Of a stretch of 64,000 bases of DNA, positions 29,930 to 41,216 are shown piece by piece. The first letter of the stretch is position 1. Each line of letters opens with the position of its first letter. The DNA comes from Aerophototrophica crusticola (lineage in GTDB: Bacteria > Pseudomonadota > Alphaproteobacteria > Azospirillales > Azospirillaceae), in the NCBI GenBank assembly GCA_001939945.1, contig MOEB01000010.1, positions 1 to 64,000 on the forward strand. Direction: 5' to 3'. Under the pieces are notes generated by a model. That model had not been told where the DNA came from and did not search any database. It saw nothing but the letters and a program-made list of their open reading frames with translations. The position numbers and the translations under genes were made by a program.

Positions 29930-32098
29930 TCAGGCTCCCACCGGTTCCTCGGCCCGCCAGGCCTCCAGGCCGGCCAGGCCTTCGGCCATCAGCCCGTCGA
30001 GCGTGTCCACCAGGGGGGCGGCTTCCAGGCCGTAGCCGTCGCGGGCGGCGCGGTGCAGGCGGGTGGCGTGGTCGGCCAGGCGGGACAGGCCGAAGCTGCC
30101 GGCGGTGCCGCGGATGGTGTGGGCGGCCAGGGCCACGGCGTCCAGGTCGCCGGCCCTCCAGGCGGCGCGTAGGCCCCGGGCGGCGTCCTCCAGGGTGGGG
30201 CGGGCCAGGGCCAGCAGGCCCGGCAGCTCTGCCGGGTCGACGCTGCGGGCCAGGGCGTCCAGCGCCTCCCCGTCCAGGTCGGGAAGGGCTTCCCGCACGC
30301 GGTCCGGGGCTGCGGGCAGGGCGGGTTGGCGGCCGGCCCAGACCCGGGCGATCTCCACCGCCAGCTCCTCCGGCCGCACCGGCTTGGCGATGAAGCCATC
30401 CATGCCCGCCGCGCGGCAGCGGGCCATGTCGGCGGGGTCGGTGTTGGCCGTGGTGGCGATGACCGGGGTCGCGGCCACGGCCCGGTCGGGCAGGGCGCGG
30501 ATGGCGCGGGTGGCGCCCGGCCCGTCCAGGCCCGCCATCTCCATGTCCATCAGCACCAGGTCGGCCCGGCCGGCGGCGACCGCCTCCACCGCGGCGCGGC
30601 CGTCGCCCACGGCGGTGACCCTGTGGCCCTGGGCCTCCAGCAGGCTGGTCAGCACCAGCCGGTTGGCCGCCACGTCGTCGGCCAGCAGGATGGCGAGCGG
30701 CGGGACCGGCTCGGGGGCGGGGGGCGGCGGGTCCGCATCCGCCGGAAGTGCGGCCAGGGGCACGGCGAACCAGAAGTCGCTGCCGCGCCCGGGCGTGCTG
30801 CGGAAGCCCATGTCGCCGCCCATGGCACGGGCGATGCGACGGCAGATGGACAGGCCCAGCCCCGACCCGCCATAGCGCCGGGCGGTACCGGCATCGGCCT
30901 GGGAGAAGGCCTGGAACAGCCTGCCCTGGGCCTCCGGCGCGATGCCGATGCCGGTGTCGCTGACCAGGGCGCCAAAGCGTACCCGCCCGCCCGCCAGCGG
31001 TTCCGCCCCCACCTGGACGCGGACATGGCCCCGTTCCGTGAACTTGACGGCGTTGGACACCAGATTCACCAGCACCTGGCGCAGGCGCAAGGGGTCGCCG
31101 GACAGGCGGGCGGGCACGCCCTCGGCCACCAGGGCCCGCAGCTCCAGCCCCTTTTCCGCCGCCTTGGGCGACAACAGGCGGACCACGCCCTCCACCAGCT
31201 CCCGCGGGCTGAAGGGGGTGTCCTCCAGCTCCAGCCGGCCGGCCTCCACCTTGGACAGGTCCAGCACGTCGTTCAGCAGGGTCAGCAGCCCGTCGCCCGC
31301 GTCATGCACCGTGTGCAGGTAATCCCGCTGCTGCGGCGTCAGCGGCGTGTCCAGCACCAGCCGAGTCAGGCCAAGGATGCCGGTCATGGGGGTGCGGATC
31401 TCATGGCTCAGCATGGCCAGGAACTGGCCCTTGGCGGCGTTGGCCGCGTCGGCGGAGGCCTTGGCGTCCAGCAGGTCGAACTGCAGGCAGAGGGACTGGC
31501 GGATCCGCTGGCTCGACCGCTCCCCGATCCGCCAGAGCACGGCGGCGAAGACGACCGACGTGACGGCCAAGCCGTTGAAGATGGGTTCCGTCCGGGTCAG
31601 GCAGAGGGCCAGGATCGCCAGCAGCGGCGGCACCATCTGGCCGCGCAGCACCCGGGGCAGGGCGGTGCTGCCCGCCGTGCGCAGGGCCAGGGTGGAGGCC
31701 AGCACGATCAGCAGGAAATATCGGGATTCCTCATCCGCCCCCGGCCAGGCGACCAGGGCGATGGCGGCCCAGCATGCGGCGGACGTCACCCGCAGCCACA
31801 ACAGCCGCGCCTGCCAGGGCAGGGGGTCACGCAAGGCGGGGGCGGCCTTGACCAGCCGCAGGTACAGGCGGTGGCTGTAGGCCAGGGTGGCCATGTAGAG
31901 CGCCCACCAGAGGGCGGCGGGCACCATCCCCGCCCAACTGGCCGCCACCGCGCCCACGGCCGTGGCGGCCAGGCTGACGGTCCAGATGTCTTGGCGGTGG
32001 GCCTGCGCGAACTCATGCAGCAGGCCTACCTCCACCAGCACCTCACGCGGGGTGCTGCCGGATCGGCGGTGGAGGAGGACGGCGATGCCCGGCTGCAC
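29930..32098 (-). CDS. Hybrid sensor histidine kinase (TM-HisKA-HATPase-REC-Hpt)
   Basis: 722 aa. Residues about 40-195 contain 5-6 membrane helices with short loops and no large periplasmic sensor. Then HisKA with the phospho-His in FLAMLSHEIRTPMTGIL (about 230), HATPase_c N-box LVNLVSNAVKFTERG, G1 DTGIGIAPEAQG, F/G2 RRYGGSGLGLSICR. The receiver domain (about 480-600) has phospho-Asp in LVLMDMEMAGLDG and Lys in GFIAKPVRPEEL. The C-terminal Hpt domain has its His in AAHTIRGTAGSFGL. So it is a BarA/ArcB-style phosphorelay on one chain; the output regulator is encoded elsewhere. Ligand unknown. Confidence 0.94.
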   Translation of the reverse strand: MQPGIAVLLHRRSGSTPREVLVEVGLLHEFAQAHRQDIWTVSLAATAVGAVAASWAGMVPAALWWALYMATLAYSHRLYLRLVKAAPALRDPLPWQARLLWLRVTSAACWAAIALVAWPGADEESRYFLLIVLASTLALRTAGSTALPRVLRGQMVPPLLAILALCLTRTEPIFNGLAVTSVVFAAVLWRIGERSSQRIRQSLCLQFDLLDAKASADAANAAKGQFLAMLSHEIRTPMTGILGLTRLVLDTPLTPQQRDYLHTVHDAGDGLLTLLNDVLDLSKVEAGRLELEDTPFSPRELVEGVVRLLSPKAAEKGLELRALVAEGVPARLSGDPLRLRQVLVNLVSNAVKFTERGHVRVQVGAEPLAGGRVRFGALVSDTGIGIAPEAQGRLFQAFSQADAGTARRYGGSGLGLSICRRIARAMGGDMGFRSTPGRGSDFWFAVPLAALPADADPPPPAPEPVPPLAILLADDVAANRLVLTSLLEAQGHRVTAVGDGRAAVEAVAAGRADLVLMDMEMAGLDGPGATRAIRALPDRAVAATPVIATTANTDPADMARCRAAGMDGFIAKPVRPEELAVEIARVWAGRQPALPAAPDRVREALPDLDGEALDALARSVDPAELPGLLALARPTLEDAARGLRAAWRAGDLDAVALAAHTIRGTAGSFGLSRLADHATRLHRAARDGYGLEAAPLVDTLDGLMAEGLAGLEAWRAEEPVGA

Positions 32099-32262
32099 GA
32101 TTATCTCGTATTTTATCCAATAAAATCCAAGACATGTACGGCCGGACGGTGGAGCCGAGGGGAAAACACTACCTCATTCGATATGCTTGTCCAGCAGGCC
32201 GGAAGGGGTAGGCGGGGCGTTACAAGATAATTTATCGAAAGTCGTCTGGCAGGGCTTTTGGC

Positions 32263-33279
32263 TCAGGGGAACCGGGGGCTCACTTCGTTGGGTACAGTCA
32301 TCACATGGGCTAGGCATGCCGCGCCTTTGGATTTCGCCGCCTCGTAGCTGGCCCGGATGGCAGCGACCTCGGCATCGATATCGATCCCATCTGCGCCGGG
32401 TAGGTTCTTCAGGGATTGGGCATCGGCCAGGAAACGGGACAAGGCGGCATCGCCATGGCCGCGTTTGAGGCTGTTGAGCAACGTCGAGACCAGGATACCG
32501 AACTGGCCCGGGGCATCGGGCGGGTTCTGGGCGCCCGCTTCTGGGAGGCCCATGTCCCCGATAGGACTGCTGGGCGTTGGGCAGCTTGGACTCAGCCCCT
32601 TGGCCGACAGAAAATGCTCCTGGAAAAGCCGCGGCTCGCAATGGGTGCAGGTTGCGTAGCGAGGGATCCAATCAACGCGCAGCGATGTGAGGTATAATCC
32701 GGAAGCCTCACTTGCGGCATCCTTCCACAAACTGCCTGCGGGGGCTAGGACCTGGGCCAAGCTGCCGTCTTTGGGAAACCATATTTGGATTCGCTCGGCC
32801 GACTCGCTACTGCCGAGCTCCGACAGCATGACGATGGCGTATGGTTGGCCGGCAAGGAGCACGACGTCCTGCACCAAGGCGCCCACCTGCGCCCCGATGT
32901 CGGTCACCAGGTCGGTGGCTGCCTGCCCATTGGCGTCCAGGTGAGTCAGGCGAAGTTTCGCCGTTTCCAGCAGGCTGTCGAACTCCGCGTCCTTCTGGCC
33001 CCAAACGGTCGCAACCCAGGTGCCACCCTGGCCATCCGGAACCGTCCGAAAACTGTCCAAGGGCCCTATTCCTGTCCTTTCCGGCAGCATCGGCGCCGCG
33101 GGCGGGAAAGTGATCGGGGTGTCCGGCGTAGTCGTGGCTTCCCCGACCCCGAGGACCGGCGCGGACTTGGGGAAAGTGATGCGGAACTCGGTGCGTGGCG
33201 TTTGCTCTGCCAGGGCTGGCAGGGCGACAGCCAGGAGAAGGATCAGGATACCGGGGCAATAACGGGACGGGTGCCGCAT
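32263..33279 (-). CDS. Exported hypothetical protein, 338 aa
   Basis: Start ATG 33279 (MRHPSRYCPGILILLLAVALPALA) gives a signal peptide with cleavage after ALA. The mature part includes a Pro/Thr-rich linker (about 45-70), a beta-rich section (GTWVATVWGQKDAEFDSLLETAKLRLT; DVVLLAGQPYAIVMLSELG), a Cys-containing TCTHCEPRLF and a later CPTPSSP and ACLAHV, and a helical C-terminus. No family is recognised. GC content is lower than in its neighbours (many A/T-ending codons and little third-position G/C), hinting at later acquisition. Upstream DNA leads to the repeat at 33442 and pckA. Confidence 0.65.
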   Translation of the reverse strand: MRHPSRYCPGILILLLAVALPALAEQTPRTEFRITFPKSAPVLGVGEATTTPDTPITFPPAAPMLPERTGIGPLDSFRTVPDGQGGTWVATVWGQKDAEFDSLLETAKLRLTHLDANGQAATDLVTDIGAQVGALVQDVVLLAGQPYAIVMLSELGSSESAERIQIWFPKDGSLAQVLAPAGSLWKDAASEASGLYLTSLRVDWIPRYATCTHCEPRLFQEHFLSAKGLSPSCPTPSSPIGDMGLPEAGAQNPPDAPGQFGILVSTLLNSLKRGHGDAALSRFLADAQSLKNLPGADGIDIDAEVAAIRASYEAAKSKGAACLAHVMTVPNEVSPRFP

Positions 33280-33441
33280 GGGCTTCTGCCTTGGTCGGAT
33301 AAGATGCTGGTTACCGCAGCCCGACACCCCCGGCAACGCGACACCGTCGCCCCAGAAAGACATCGGGCCGGGGGTTGCCCCCCGGCCCGTGCCTTCACTC
33401 CCCAAACTCAGGCCTTGGATGGCCTTTTCAAGATTTTCGCC

Positions 33442-33514
33442 CTCATGCGCCGGGCGCCGCCACCGGCGGCTTGGCTTGCGCGACCATGGGGTCGCGGGCC
33501 GGCGGTCGCCGGCC
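33442..33514 (+). repeat. Three-hairpin intergenic repeat
   Basis: CTCATGCGCCGGGC; GCCGCC-ACC-GGCGGC; TTGGCTTG; CGCGACC-ATG-GGGTCGCG; GGCCGGC-GGTC-GCCGGCC. The middle stem differs from the reference copy (CGCGACC/GGTCGCG replaces CGCGGGC/GCCCGCG) in a compensatory way, so the hairpin is kept. It lies just after the pckA stop. Confidence 0.85.
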
Positions 33515-33554
33515 TTGGCGGCAGGGACCTGCGTCCCCGCCGCCGGTCGCCTGC

Positions 33555-35159
<1,605 letters not shown>

Positions 35160-35532
35160 GTTCGCGTTCTCCCTAGCGATGCGCCCCTGGCGAAGCGCCC
35201 TGATGCTGCGCCTGGTCCTGAAGCCCCCTAGCCTGAACCGCCGCCCGGGCCAAGCCCCCCAGGCGGCGCTCCCCTTCCGGCGAGGAAACCGCCCCGGAAC
35301 CGCGGCAACAAGCGCCCCCGGGGAAAACCGGACAGGCCCGCCGGCGCCCATGTAGCGCCCCGGGCCATCATCCTGTAACGGCGGCCGTACACTTACCGTT
35401 CTCTTTCGGGGGCCGCAACTGTCTGGGATGAGACCCGCCATGCATCTCTCGCGATGCTCCGTTCCGGGTAGCGTCCCGGAATGCATGGCGAATTGGCGGT
35501 AGGTGGGGTCTCGGTCGCCGTGCGGCGGATTG
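35160..35532. other. Leader region upstream of pckA
   Basis: 370 bp lying upstream of pckA and beyond the 3' end of the HugZ-like gene. It must contain the pckA promoter but no consensus was recognised. Its right half is a large nested hairpin (listed separately). No small gene was found. Confidence 0.5.
35430..35511. promoter_or_regulatory. Nested hairpin upstream of pckA
   Basis: CGCCATGCAT (35436-35445) pairs with ATGCATGGCG (35481-35490); inside, TTCCGGG (35462-35468) pairs with CCCGGAA (35475-35481); outside, GAGACCC pairs with GGGTCTC (35505-35511). It could be the terminator of the HugZ-like gene or a regulatory leader structure for pckA, both read on the minus strand. Confidence 0.55.
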
Positions 35533-36288
35533 TCAGGGGGTGGGGGCCGGCCCCGGGTCCCGGGCCCGCTTCACCAGCCGGACCAGCTCCACCCGCGCCT
35601 CCTCGGCGGTCGCCACGGGCTTGTCGAAGGGCAGGCGGGCGGTGGCGCTGCCAAGCCGCAGGTCGCAGCCCTCCGGGTCGATGCCGGTCATCACCCAGGG
35701 GCCCTCGGGCCGGCCCAGCAGGGCGGTGGCATAGAGGCGTACCGCGTCGGCATGGTCCTCGTTCATGTGGCCCACCACGTCCGCCTCCCGCGCGGCCAGC
35801 GCCTCGCAGGTCGAGGGGGGCAGCAGCAGGTCGGTACCGGGGAACCAGCGGATGCGACCGAAGCCGGCCACCAGATGCGCCCGCTCCGGCAGCAGCCGCC
35901 ACAGGCCGAAGTCGCCGAAGCCGGCATACATCCCCGCCGCCGGGTGGCGGGCCAGGAAACGGGCGGTCAACCTTTCATCCCTTACCCGCTCCGCCCGGCC
36001 CAGCACGCTGACGCGGGGGCCGGTCAGGGGGTCCTCCAGGCCCGCGGTGCCGTCGAACAGCAGGCCGCAGCGGGGGTCGGCGCTCATGTTCCTGGTGTGG
36101 TCGGCCAGGCCGGAGATGAGCAGCAGGGGCGTGGCGTCCAAATCCAGCGCCACCAGCACCAGGGACGGGTAGGGCCAGCCGTCCCCGTCGCGCTGCGCCG
36201 TGGCCAGGCTCCCCTGGGCGGACGCGCGCATCACCGCCCGGGCGGTGGCGGGATACTCCCCCTGCCAGGGGGCGGCGGTCTCCACCAT
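35533..36288 (-). CDS. HugZ-family haem oxygenase-like / FMN-binding split-barrel protein
   Basis: 251 aa from ATG 36288, which has CAGGAG at 8 bp; a GTG 9 bp upstream is too close to it. Residues 15-150 form a pyridoxamine-phosphate-oxidase-like split barrel ([68 protein letters not shown]). Residues 165-250 form a DUF2470-like C-terminal domain: [27 protein letters not shown], with the haem-ligand-type His in MNEDHADA, and [15 protein letters not shown]. HugZ proteins degrade haem for iron or bind it. Enzymatic activity is unproven. Confidence 0.85.
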   Translation of the reverse strand: MVETAAPWQGEYPATARAVMRASAQGSLATAQRDGDGWPYPSLVLVALDLDATPLLLISGLADHTRNMSADPRCGLLFDGTAGLEDPLTGPRVSVLGRAERVRDERLTARFLARHPAAGMYAGFGDFGLWRLLPERAHLVAGFGRIRWFPGTDLLLPPSTCEALAAREADVVGHMNEDHADAVRLYATALLGRPEGPWVMTGIDPEGCDLRLGSATARLPFDKPVATAEEARVELVRLVKRARDPGPAPTP

Positions 36289-36434
36289 GCGGGACACTCC
36301 TGCGGCAAGGGTTGGGCGGGCTACCCAAATGATGCCATATTGAAAGCGAAGCTAGGCCCTGGCAAAGGGGGAGTGCCGGACCGCCCGCGGCAAGGCGGCC
36401 CCGGCCCTGAACACGCGCGCTGGAGAAGAAGACG

Positions 36435-37130
36435 GTGGCCCACACGATCGCCCTGGTCGACGACGACCGCAACATCCTGACCTCGGTCTCCATCGCGCTG
36501 GAGGCGGAAGGCTACGAGGTGCGCACCTATTCCGACGGGGACGAGGCCCTGCGCGGCCTGTCCACCCGGCCGGCGGACCTGGCGGTGCTGGACATCAAGA
36601 TGCCCCGCATGGACGGGCTGGAGCTGCTGCAGCGCCTGCGCCAGACCTCCGCCATGCCGGTGATCTTCCTGACGTCGAAGGATGATGAGACGGACGAGCT
36701 GACCGGTCTGCGCATGGGCGCGGACGACTATATCAAGAAGCCCTTCAGCCAGCGCCTGCTGATCGAGCGGATCAAGGCCCTGCTGCGCCGGGGCGAGCTG
36801 GCCCAGGGCAAGGGCACCGCCGACCCCGGCCAGACCCTGGTGCGCGGCGAGCTGGTGCTGGACGGGGCCCGCCACCTCTGCACCTGGAAGGGGCGGGAGA
36901 TCGACCTGACGGTGACGGAGTTCCTGCTGGTCAAGGCCCTGGCCCAGCGGCCCGGCCACGTGAAGAACCGTGACCAGTTGATGGACGCCGCCTATGGCGA
37001 GCACATCTATGTGGACGACCGCACCATCGACAGCCACATCAAGCGGCTGCGCAAGAAATTCAAGTCCGCCGACCCCGACTTCGCCCAGATCGAGACGCTG
37101 TATGGCGTCGGCTACAAATACCGGGACTGA
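36435..37130 (+). CDS. chvI: Response regulator ChvI (OmpR family)
   Basis: 231 aa from GTG 36435. Receiver domain: [23 protein letters not shown]; phospho-Asp in [13 protein letters not shown] (about residue 53); [39 protein letters not shown]. The winged-helix DNA-binding domain ends with [18 protein letters not shown] and the [10 protein letters not shown] signature of ChvI. ChvI with ChvG controls envelope and acid responses and carbon metabolism in alphaproteobacteria, and sits near pckA, as here. The gap to chvG (119 bp) holds a terminator-like hairpin. Confidence 0.95.
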   Translation: MAHTIALVDDDRNILTSVSIALEAEGYEVRTYSDGDEALRGLSTRPADLAVLDIKMPRMDGLELLQRLRQTSAMPVIFLTSKDDETDELTGLRMGADDYIKKPFSQRLLIERIKALLRRGELAQGKGTADPGQTLVRGELVLDGARHLCTWKGREIDLTVTEFLLVKALAQRPGHVKNRDQLMDAAYGEHIYVDDRTIDSHIKRLRKKFKSADPDFAQIETLYGVGYKYRD

Positions 37131-37139
37131 ACGGTTGGC

Positions 37140-37173
37140 CCGGTAACGGCAGAAGCGGCGTTACCGGATTTTT
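37140..37173 (+). terminator. Terminator-like hairpin inside the chvI-chvG operon
   Basis: CCGGTAACG (37140-37148) pairs with CGTTACCGG (37159-37167), followed by ATTTTTG. A second hairpin, GTGTAGCG/CGTTACAC (37173-37198), follows. It would reduce chvG transcription relative to chvI unless read through. Confidence 0.65.
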
Positions 37174-37249
37174 GTGTAGCGGGCGAAATGGCGTTACACG
37201 GCAAGGGCGGAGGGGGTAAGCGGGTGCGGCAGGAACAGGGTACCTTCCC

Positions 37250-39049
37250 ATGACCGACCTGCGCGCGGACCCCAGGGCCCTCCACGTCCCCGGCCGGCGG
37301 GCGGAGCCTTCCGCCCCGGCCCGGCAGCCCAAAGCGCCCAAGCCCCCGAAGCCCGCCAAGGCGGCGGTGGCGCGGGAAGCCGCCCCCGTGGCCGCGCCCA
37401 AGAAGCGGCGGCGCATGCGCGGCCCGTCGCCGCTGACCCTGCGCATCCTGGCGGTCAACGTGCTGGCGCTGGCCATGCTGCTGGGCGGGCTGCTCTATCT
37501 GGGCACCTACCAGCAATGGCTGATCCAGAAGGAACTGGACGCCCTGACCACGGAGGCCCGCATCTTCGCCGGCGCCCTGGGCGAGGGCGCCATGGAGCCT
37601 GGGGCGGACGAGTTCAACGAGCCCACCAGCCAGCTCTCCCATGAGCTGGCCCGGCAGATGGTGCGCCGGCTGGTGGAGACCACCGACACCCGCACCCGCC
37701 TGTTCGCCGGCAACGGCGAGCTGCTGGCCGACAGCCGCGTGCTGGGCGGGGCGAAGAGCATGGTGCAGATCGAGGAGCTGCCCCCCTTAAGGGACGGCAA
37801 CACCCTGACGGAGATCGGCATCCGCATCTATGACGCCATCGTCAATGCCGTGCCGGAGCGGGGCCACTTGCCCGCCTACCCCGCCAACGCCGAGGCGCGG
37901 GCCGACGCCTTCCCCGACGTGCAGAAGGCGCTGGCGGGGGAGATCGCCCACACGGTGTGGAAGGTGGGCCGCCTGGACGGGCGCACGGACATGCTGCTGA
38001 CCGTGGCGGTGCCGGTGCAGCGCTACAAGAAGGTGCTGGGCGCGGTCTATATCAGCCGGGCGGGCAGCGAGATCGACCGGGCCATGCGGGAGTTCCGCAT
38101 GGACATCATCAAGCTGTTCGGCGCCACCCTGGGCATCACCGTCCTGCTGTCCCTCTACCTGGCGGGCGCCATCGCCCGGCCCATCCGGCGGCTGGCGGCG
38201 GCGGCGGACGGGGTCCGCCACGGCCATGGCCGCAAGGCCACCATCCCCGACTTCGGCAACCGCAAGGACGAGATCGGCGACCTGTCCGTCTCCCTCCGCG
38301 ACATGACCGCCGCCATCTGGGACCGGATGGACGCCATCGAGCGCTTCGCCGCTGACGTGGCGCACGAGATCAAGAACCCGCTGACCAGCATGCGCAGCGC
38401 CGTGGAGACGGTGCAGCGGGTGAAGGACGAGAACCAGCGCAACAAGCTGCTGGCCATCATCCACCATGACGTGCAGCGGCTGGACCGGCTGATCTCCGAC
38501 ATCTCCAACGCCAGCCGCCTGGACGCGGAGCTGTCCCGGGCGGAGGCCGCCCCCGTGGATATCGGCCAGGTGGTGGCCATGCTGGCCGACATCCACAACA
38601 ACACCCTCGGTGCCGCGGACGAGGAGGATGAGGGCAAGCCGAAGCCGCCGCGGGTGGCGGTGGACCTGCCGCCGGGCAAGCCCATCATCATCCCGGGCCT
38701 GGAGGGCCGCCTGACCCAGGTGTTCCAGAACCTGCTGTCCAACGCCCTGTCCTTCTCCCCCCCCGGCGGCACGGTGACCTTCCGGGTGCGCGCCTTCCCG
38801 GACCGGGTGGCGGTGACGGTGGAGGACGAGGGCCCCGGCATCCCCGAGGCCAAGCTGGGCGCCATCTTCGACCGCTTCTACAGCGAGCGCCCCAAGGGCG
38901 AGGCCTTCGGCAAGCATTCGGGCCTGGGCCTGTCCATTTCCAAGCAGATCGTCGACGCCCACCAGGGCACCATCAGTGCCGACAACCGCAAGGGCCCGGA
39001 CGGCCAGGTGCAGGGGGCCGTGTTCACCGTGGTGCTGCCGCGGGGATGA
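37250..39049 (+). CDS. chvG: Sensor histidine kinase ChvG
   Basis: 599 aa. A basic, Pro/Ala-rich cytoplasmic extension (residues 1-60), TM1 at about 64-85 (ILAVNVLALAMLLGGLLYLG), a large periplasmic sensor (about 90-285) and TM2 around 288-310, a HAMP domain (RPIRRLAAAADGVRHG), then HisKA with the phospho-His in FAADVAHEIKNPLTSM (about 370), N-box LTQVFQNLLSNALSFSPPGG, G1 VEDEGPGIPEAKLG and G2 SGLGLSISKQIVDAHQG. It is the partner of ChvI. The long N-terminal extension is a feature of many ChvG proteins in Rhodospirillales. Confidence 0.95.
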   Translation: MTDLRADPRALHVPGRRAEPSAPARQPKAPKPPKPAKAAVAREAAPVAAPKKRRRMRGPSPLTLRILAVNVLALAMLLGGLLYLGTYQQWLIQKELDALTTEARIFAGALGEGAMEPGADEFNEPTSQLSHELARQMVRRLVETTDTRTRLFAGNGELLADSRVLGGAKSMVQIEELPPLRDGNTLTEIGIRIYDAIVNAVPERGHLPAYPANAEARADAFPDVQKALAGEIAHTVWKVGRLDGRTDMLLTVAVPVQRYKKVLGAVYISRAGSEIDRAMREFRMDIIKLFGATLGITVLLSLYLAGAIARPIRRLAAAADGVRHGHGRKATIPDFGNRKDEIGDLSVSLRDMTAAIWDRMDAIERFAADVAHEIKNPLTSMRSAVETVQRVKDENQRNKLLAIIHHDVQRLDRLISDISNASRLDAELSRAEAAPVDIGQVVAMLADIHNNTLGAADEEDEGKPKPPRVAVDLPPGKPIIIPGLEGRLTQVFQNLLSNALSFSPPGGTVTFRVRAFPDRVAVTVEDEGPGIPEAKLGAIFDRFYSERPKGEAFGKHSGLGLSISKQIVDAHQGTISADNRKGPDGQVQGAVFTVVLPRG

Positions 39050-39111
39050 GGGTTTCCCGCGGGGCAGCGATTATGTACGCTTGCATTGATCCTAGGGTCA
39101 GGAGCGCCACG

Positions 39112-39333
39112 ATGCGGCCGAATATAGATCTCGACGAGACCTTCATGGCCGACCTGATGGCCGCCACGGGGGAAGCATCAGCGGATGCCGCCGTGCTTAC
39201 GGCCTTGCGGCGCGTCGTCGACCTGCATCGGCAAGGTGCGGCGATCCGGGAGCTGCAAGGAATCGGCTGGGATGGCGACCTTGAGGAGATGAGGACCGAC
39301 TGGGGGCCTGACCGTGACTGGGGCCTCCGGTGA
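39112..39333 (+). CDS. vapB: VapB-family antitoxin
   Basis: 73 aa from ATG 39112, with AGGAG at about 7 bp. It begins MRPNIDLDETFMADLMAATGEASADAAV, a ribbon-helix-helix-like start, and continues LTALRRVVDLHRQGAAIRELQGIGWDGDLEEMRTDW, the typical VapB ending in a toxin-binding tail. Its last 4 bases overlap the toxin start (GTGA). It lies 63 bp after chvG. Confidence 0.88.
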   Translation: MRPNIDLDETFMADLMAATGEASADAAVLTALRRVVDLHRQGAAIRELQGIGWDGDLEEMRTDWGPDRDWGLR

Positions 39334-39719
39334 TCCTGGTCGATACCTCTGTCTGGATCGACCACTTCCGGAACATCGACAGCCGCGAAACCCGGGTTCT
39401 ACGGTCCCATGCCGACCTGGGAAGCGTCCTGGTCGGGGACCTGATCCTGACGGAAGTGTTGATGGGCGCGCGGGATGACGTAATGGCTGCACGGCTGGGC
39501 AGGGCGCTGGGCGCTTTCCCCCTAGCCAACCTGTTCAATCGTGGGGCGGCGGTCGAGGTTGCCGCCAATTACCGCCGGCTCAGGGCCCTAGGCCTGACGA
39601 TCCGCAAGTTGCCAGACCTCATCATCGGCAGCTTCTGCATCGCGAAGGACATCCCGCTCCTCCACGCCGACCGCGACTTCGAGCCCATGCGGGAGCACCT
39701 GGGCCTGCGCGCCCTCTGA
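39330..39719 (+). CDS. vapC: VapC-family PIN-domain toxin
   Basis: 129 aa from GTG 39330. PIN ribonuclease with all acidic residues: Asp5 in ILVDTSVWIDHF, Glu in LILTEVLMGARDD (about 42), Asp in LPDLIIGSFCIAKD (about 95), and HADRDFEPMREH near the end. VapC toxins typically cleave tRNA or rRNA. The GTG start within the antitoxin stop couples translation so that antitoxin is made first. Confidence 0.92.
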   Translation: MILVDTSVWIDHFRNIDSRETRVLRSHADLGSVLVGDLILTEVLMGARDDVMAARLGRALGAFPLANLFNRGAAVEVAANYRRLRALGLTIRKLPDLIIGSFCIAKDIPLLHADRDFEPMREHLGLRAL

Positions 39720-39783
39720 CGGGCGCCCCCCGCGTCCAACTTTCCCCTGTCGCCCTTGGCCCGCCTGCGCTAAACCGCAGGGC

Positions 39784-40146
39784 ATGCGCACCGCTGCCAA
39801 AGCCCTGACCGCCGCCCTGATCCTGGCTGCCCTGGCCCTGCCGGGGTGGGCCGCCTTCGTGCCGGGGACGGAGGATGTGCCCCTGGCGCCGGGGCTGGAA
39901 ATCCCCGCGGAGCAGTCGGTGGTGTTCGACCAGCCTTCCGGCCGGATCGTGGAGGCCACCGCCAGCGGCCCGGCGGAGCCGGCCGCGGTGGAGCGCTTCT
40001 ATGCCGAGTCGCTGCCGCAGCTGGGCTGGAAGGCCGCCGGCAAGGGCCGCTGGACCCGGGCGGAGGAGACCCTGTCCCTGACCATCGCCCGGCAGGGCCG
40101 CACCACCACCGTGCGCTTCACCCTCACCCCGCAGGACCGCCCCTGA
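39784..40146 (+). CDS. Exported hypothetical protein, 120 aa
   Basis: Signal peptide [23 protein letters not shown]. The mature domain reads [38 protein letters not shown], followed by [48 protein letters not shown]. This sequence-to-structure pattern (a predicted helix ending in LPQLGW, then strands with W and R) is shared by small periplasmic proteins of alphaproteobacteria. No named family is assigned. It is followed by the enoyl-CoA hydratase gene after 38 bp, so the two may be co-transcribed. Confidence 0.75.
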   Translation: MRTAAKALTAALILAALALPGWAAFVPGTEDVPLAPGLEIPAEQSVVFDQPSGRIVEATASGPAEPAAVERFYAESLPQLGWKAAGKGRWTRAEETLSLTIARQGRTTTVRFTLTPQDRP

Positions 40147-40184
40147 GCAAAGGGCGGCCGCCAATAACCGCTTCGGAGGAGCTG

Positions 40185-40961
40185 ATGGCTTACGAGAACA
40201 TCCTGGTGGAGACCAGCGGGCCCGTGGGCCTGATCCGGCTGAACCGGCCCAAGGCGCTGAACGCCCTGTCGGACGGGCTGGTCACCGACATGGAGAAGGC
40301 CCTGAACGCCTTCGAGGATGACCCGGCCATCGGCGTGATCGTGGTGACGGGTTCGGAGAAGGCCTTCGCCGCCGGCGCGGACATCAAGGAGATGGCCGGC
40401 TTCGGCTACATGGACGCCTACCTGAACGACTTCATCACCAAGAAGTGGGGGCGGCTGGCCACCTGCCGCAAGCCGACCATCGCCGCGGTGGCGGGCTATG
40501 CCCTGGGCGGCGGCTGCGAGCTGGCCATGATGGCCGACATCATCATCGCCGCCGACACCGCCAAGTTCGGCCAGCCGGAGGTCACCATCGGCACCATCCC
40601 CGGCGCCGGCGGCACCCAGCGCCTGACCCGGGCCATCGGCAAGGCCAAGGCCATGGAGATGTGCCTGACCGGCCGCATGATGGACGCGGCGGAGGCGGAG
40701 CGGTCCGGTTTGGTGGCCCGGGTGGTGCCCGCCGCCGACCTGCTGGACGAGGCCATGAAGCTGGCGGAGCGCATCGCCGGCATGTCCCGCCCGGTGACCA
40801 TGATGGTGAAGGAATGCGTCAACCGCGCCTATGAGGCCACCCTGGCCGAGGGGCTGCTGTTCGAGCGCCGGGTCTTCCACAGCACCTTCGCCCTTGAGGA
40901 CCAGAAGGAGGGCATGTCCGCCTTCGGTGAGAAGCGCCAGCCGGCGTTCAAGGGGAAGTAG
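40185..40961 (+). CDS. Enoyl-CoA hydratase (crotonase family)
   Basis: 258 aa from ATG 40185, with GGAGGAG just upstream. Crotonase fold: [22 protein letters not shown], oxyanion-hole strand [38 protein letters not shown] with the first catalytic Glu, and [20 protein letters not shown] with the second Glu. [15 protein letters not shown] is the conserved C-terminus. It hydrates 2-enoyl-CoA in beta-oxidation. The closest named relatives are PaaF/FadB1-type short-chain hydratases, but the specific pathway cannot be told. Confidence 0.94.
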   Translation: MAYENILVETSGPVGLIRLNRPKALNALSDGLVTDMEKALNAFEDDPAIGVIVVTGSEKAFAAGADIKEMAGFGYMDAYLNDFITKKWGRLATCRKPTIAAVAGYALGGGCELAMMADIIIAADTAKFGQPEVTIGTIPGAGGTQRLTRAIGKAKAMEMCLTGRMMDAAEAERSGLVARVVPAADLLDEAMKLAERIAGMSRPVTMMVKECVNRAYEATLAEGLLFERRVFHSTFALEDQKEGMSAFGEKRQPAFKGK

Positions 40962-41216
40962 GGGCTGTCAAATACCAGATCAGGGGTCGGCAAGTGCTGC
41001 CGGCCCCTATACCTATTCAAATTCCCGTTCTTCTTGGTTGGTGGCGGAAGAGCGGGAGTCAAGCCCCAGACGGGCGTGAGTCCCCGCCCGTGCCGCGCGC
41101 AACGGAGACTCCGGATACCGGCATGGGACGGCTTGAGAGTCGCCTTGACGGGCCGTGGCCCCAGGGGTATAAGCGCCACCTTCCAACGGCACACCGTGTC
41201 CGCGCAAAGGTTTCCT

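Noticed and set aside
30326-32230. 634-codon plus-strand frame opposite the hybrid kinase
   Set aside because: Shadow of the kinase gene; composition is that of an antisense frame and there is no start context.
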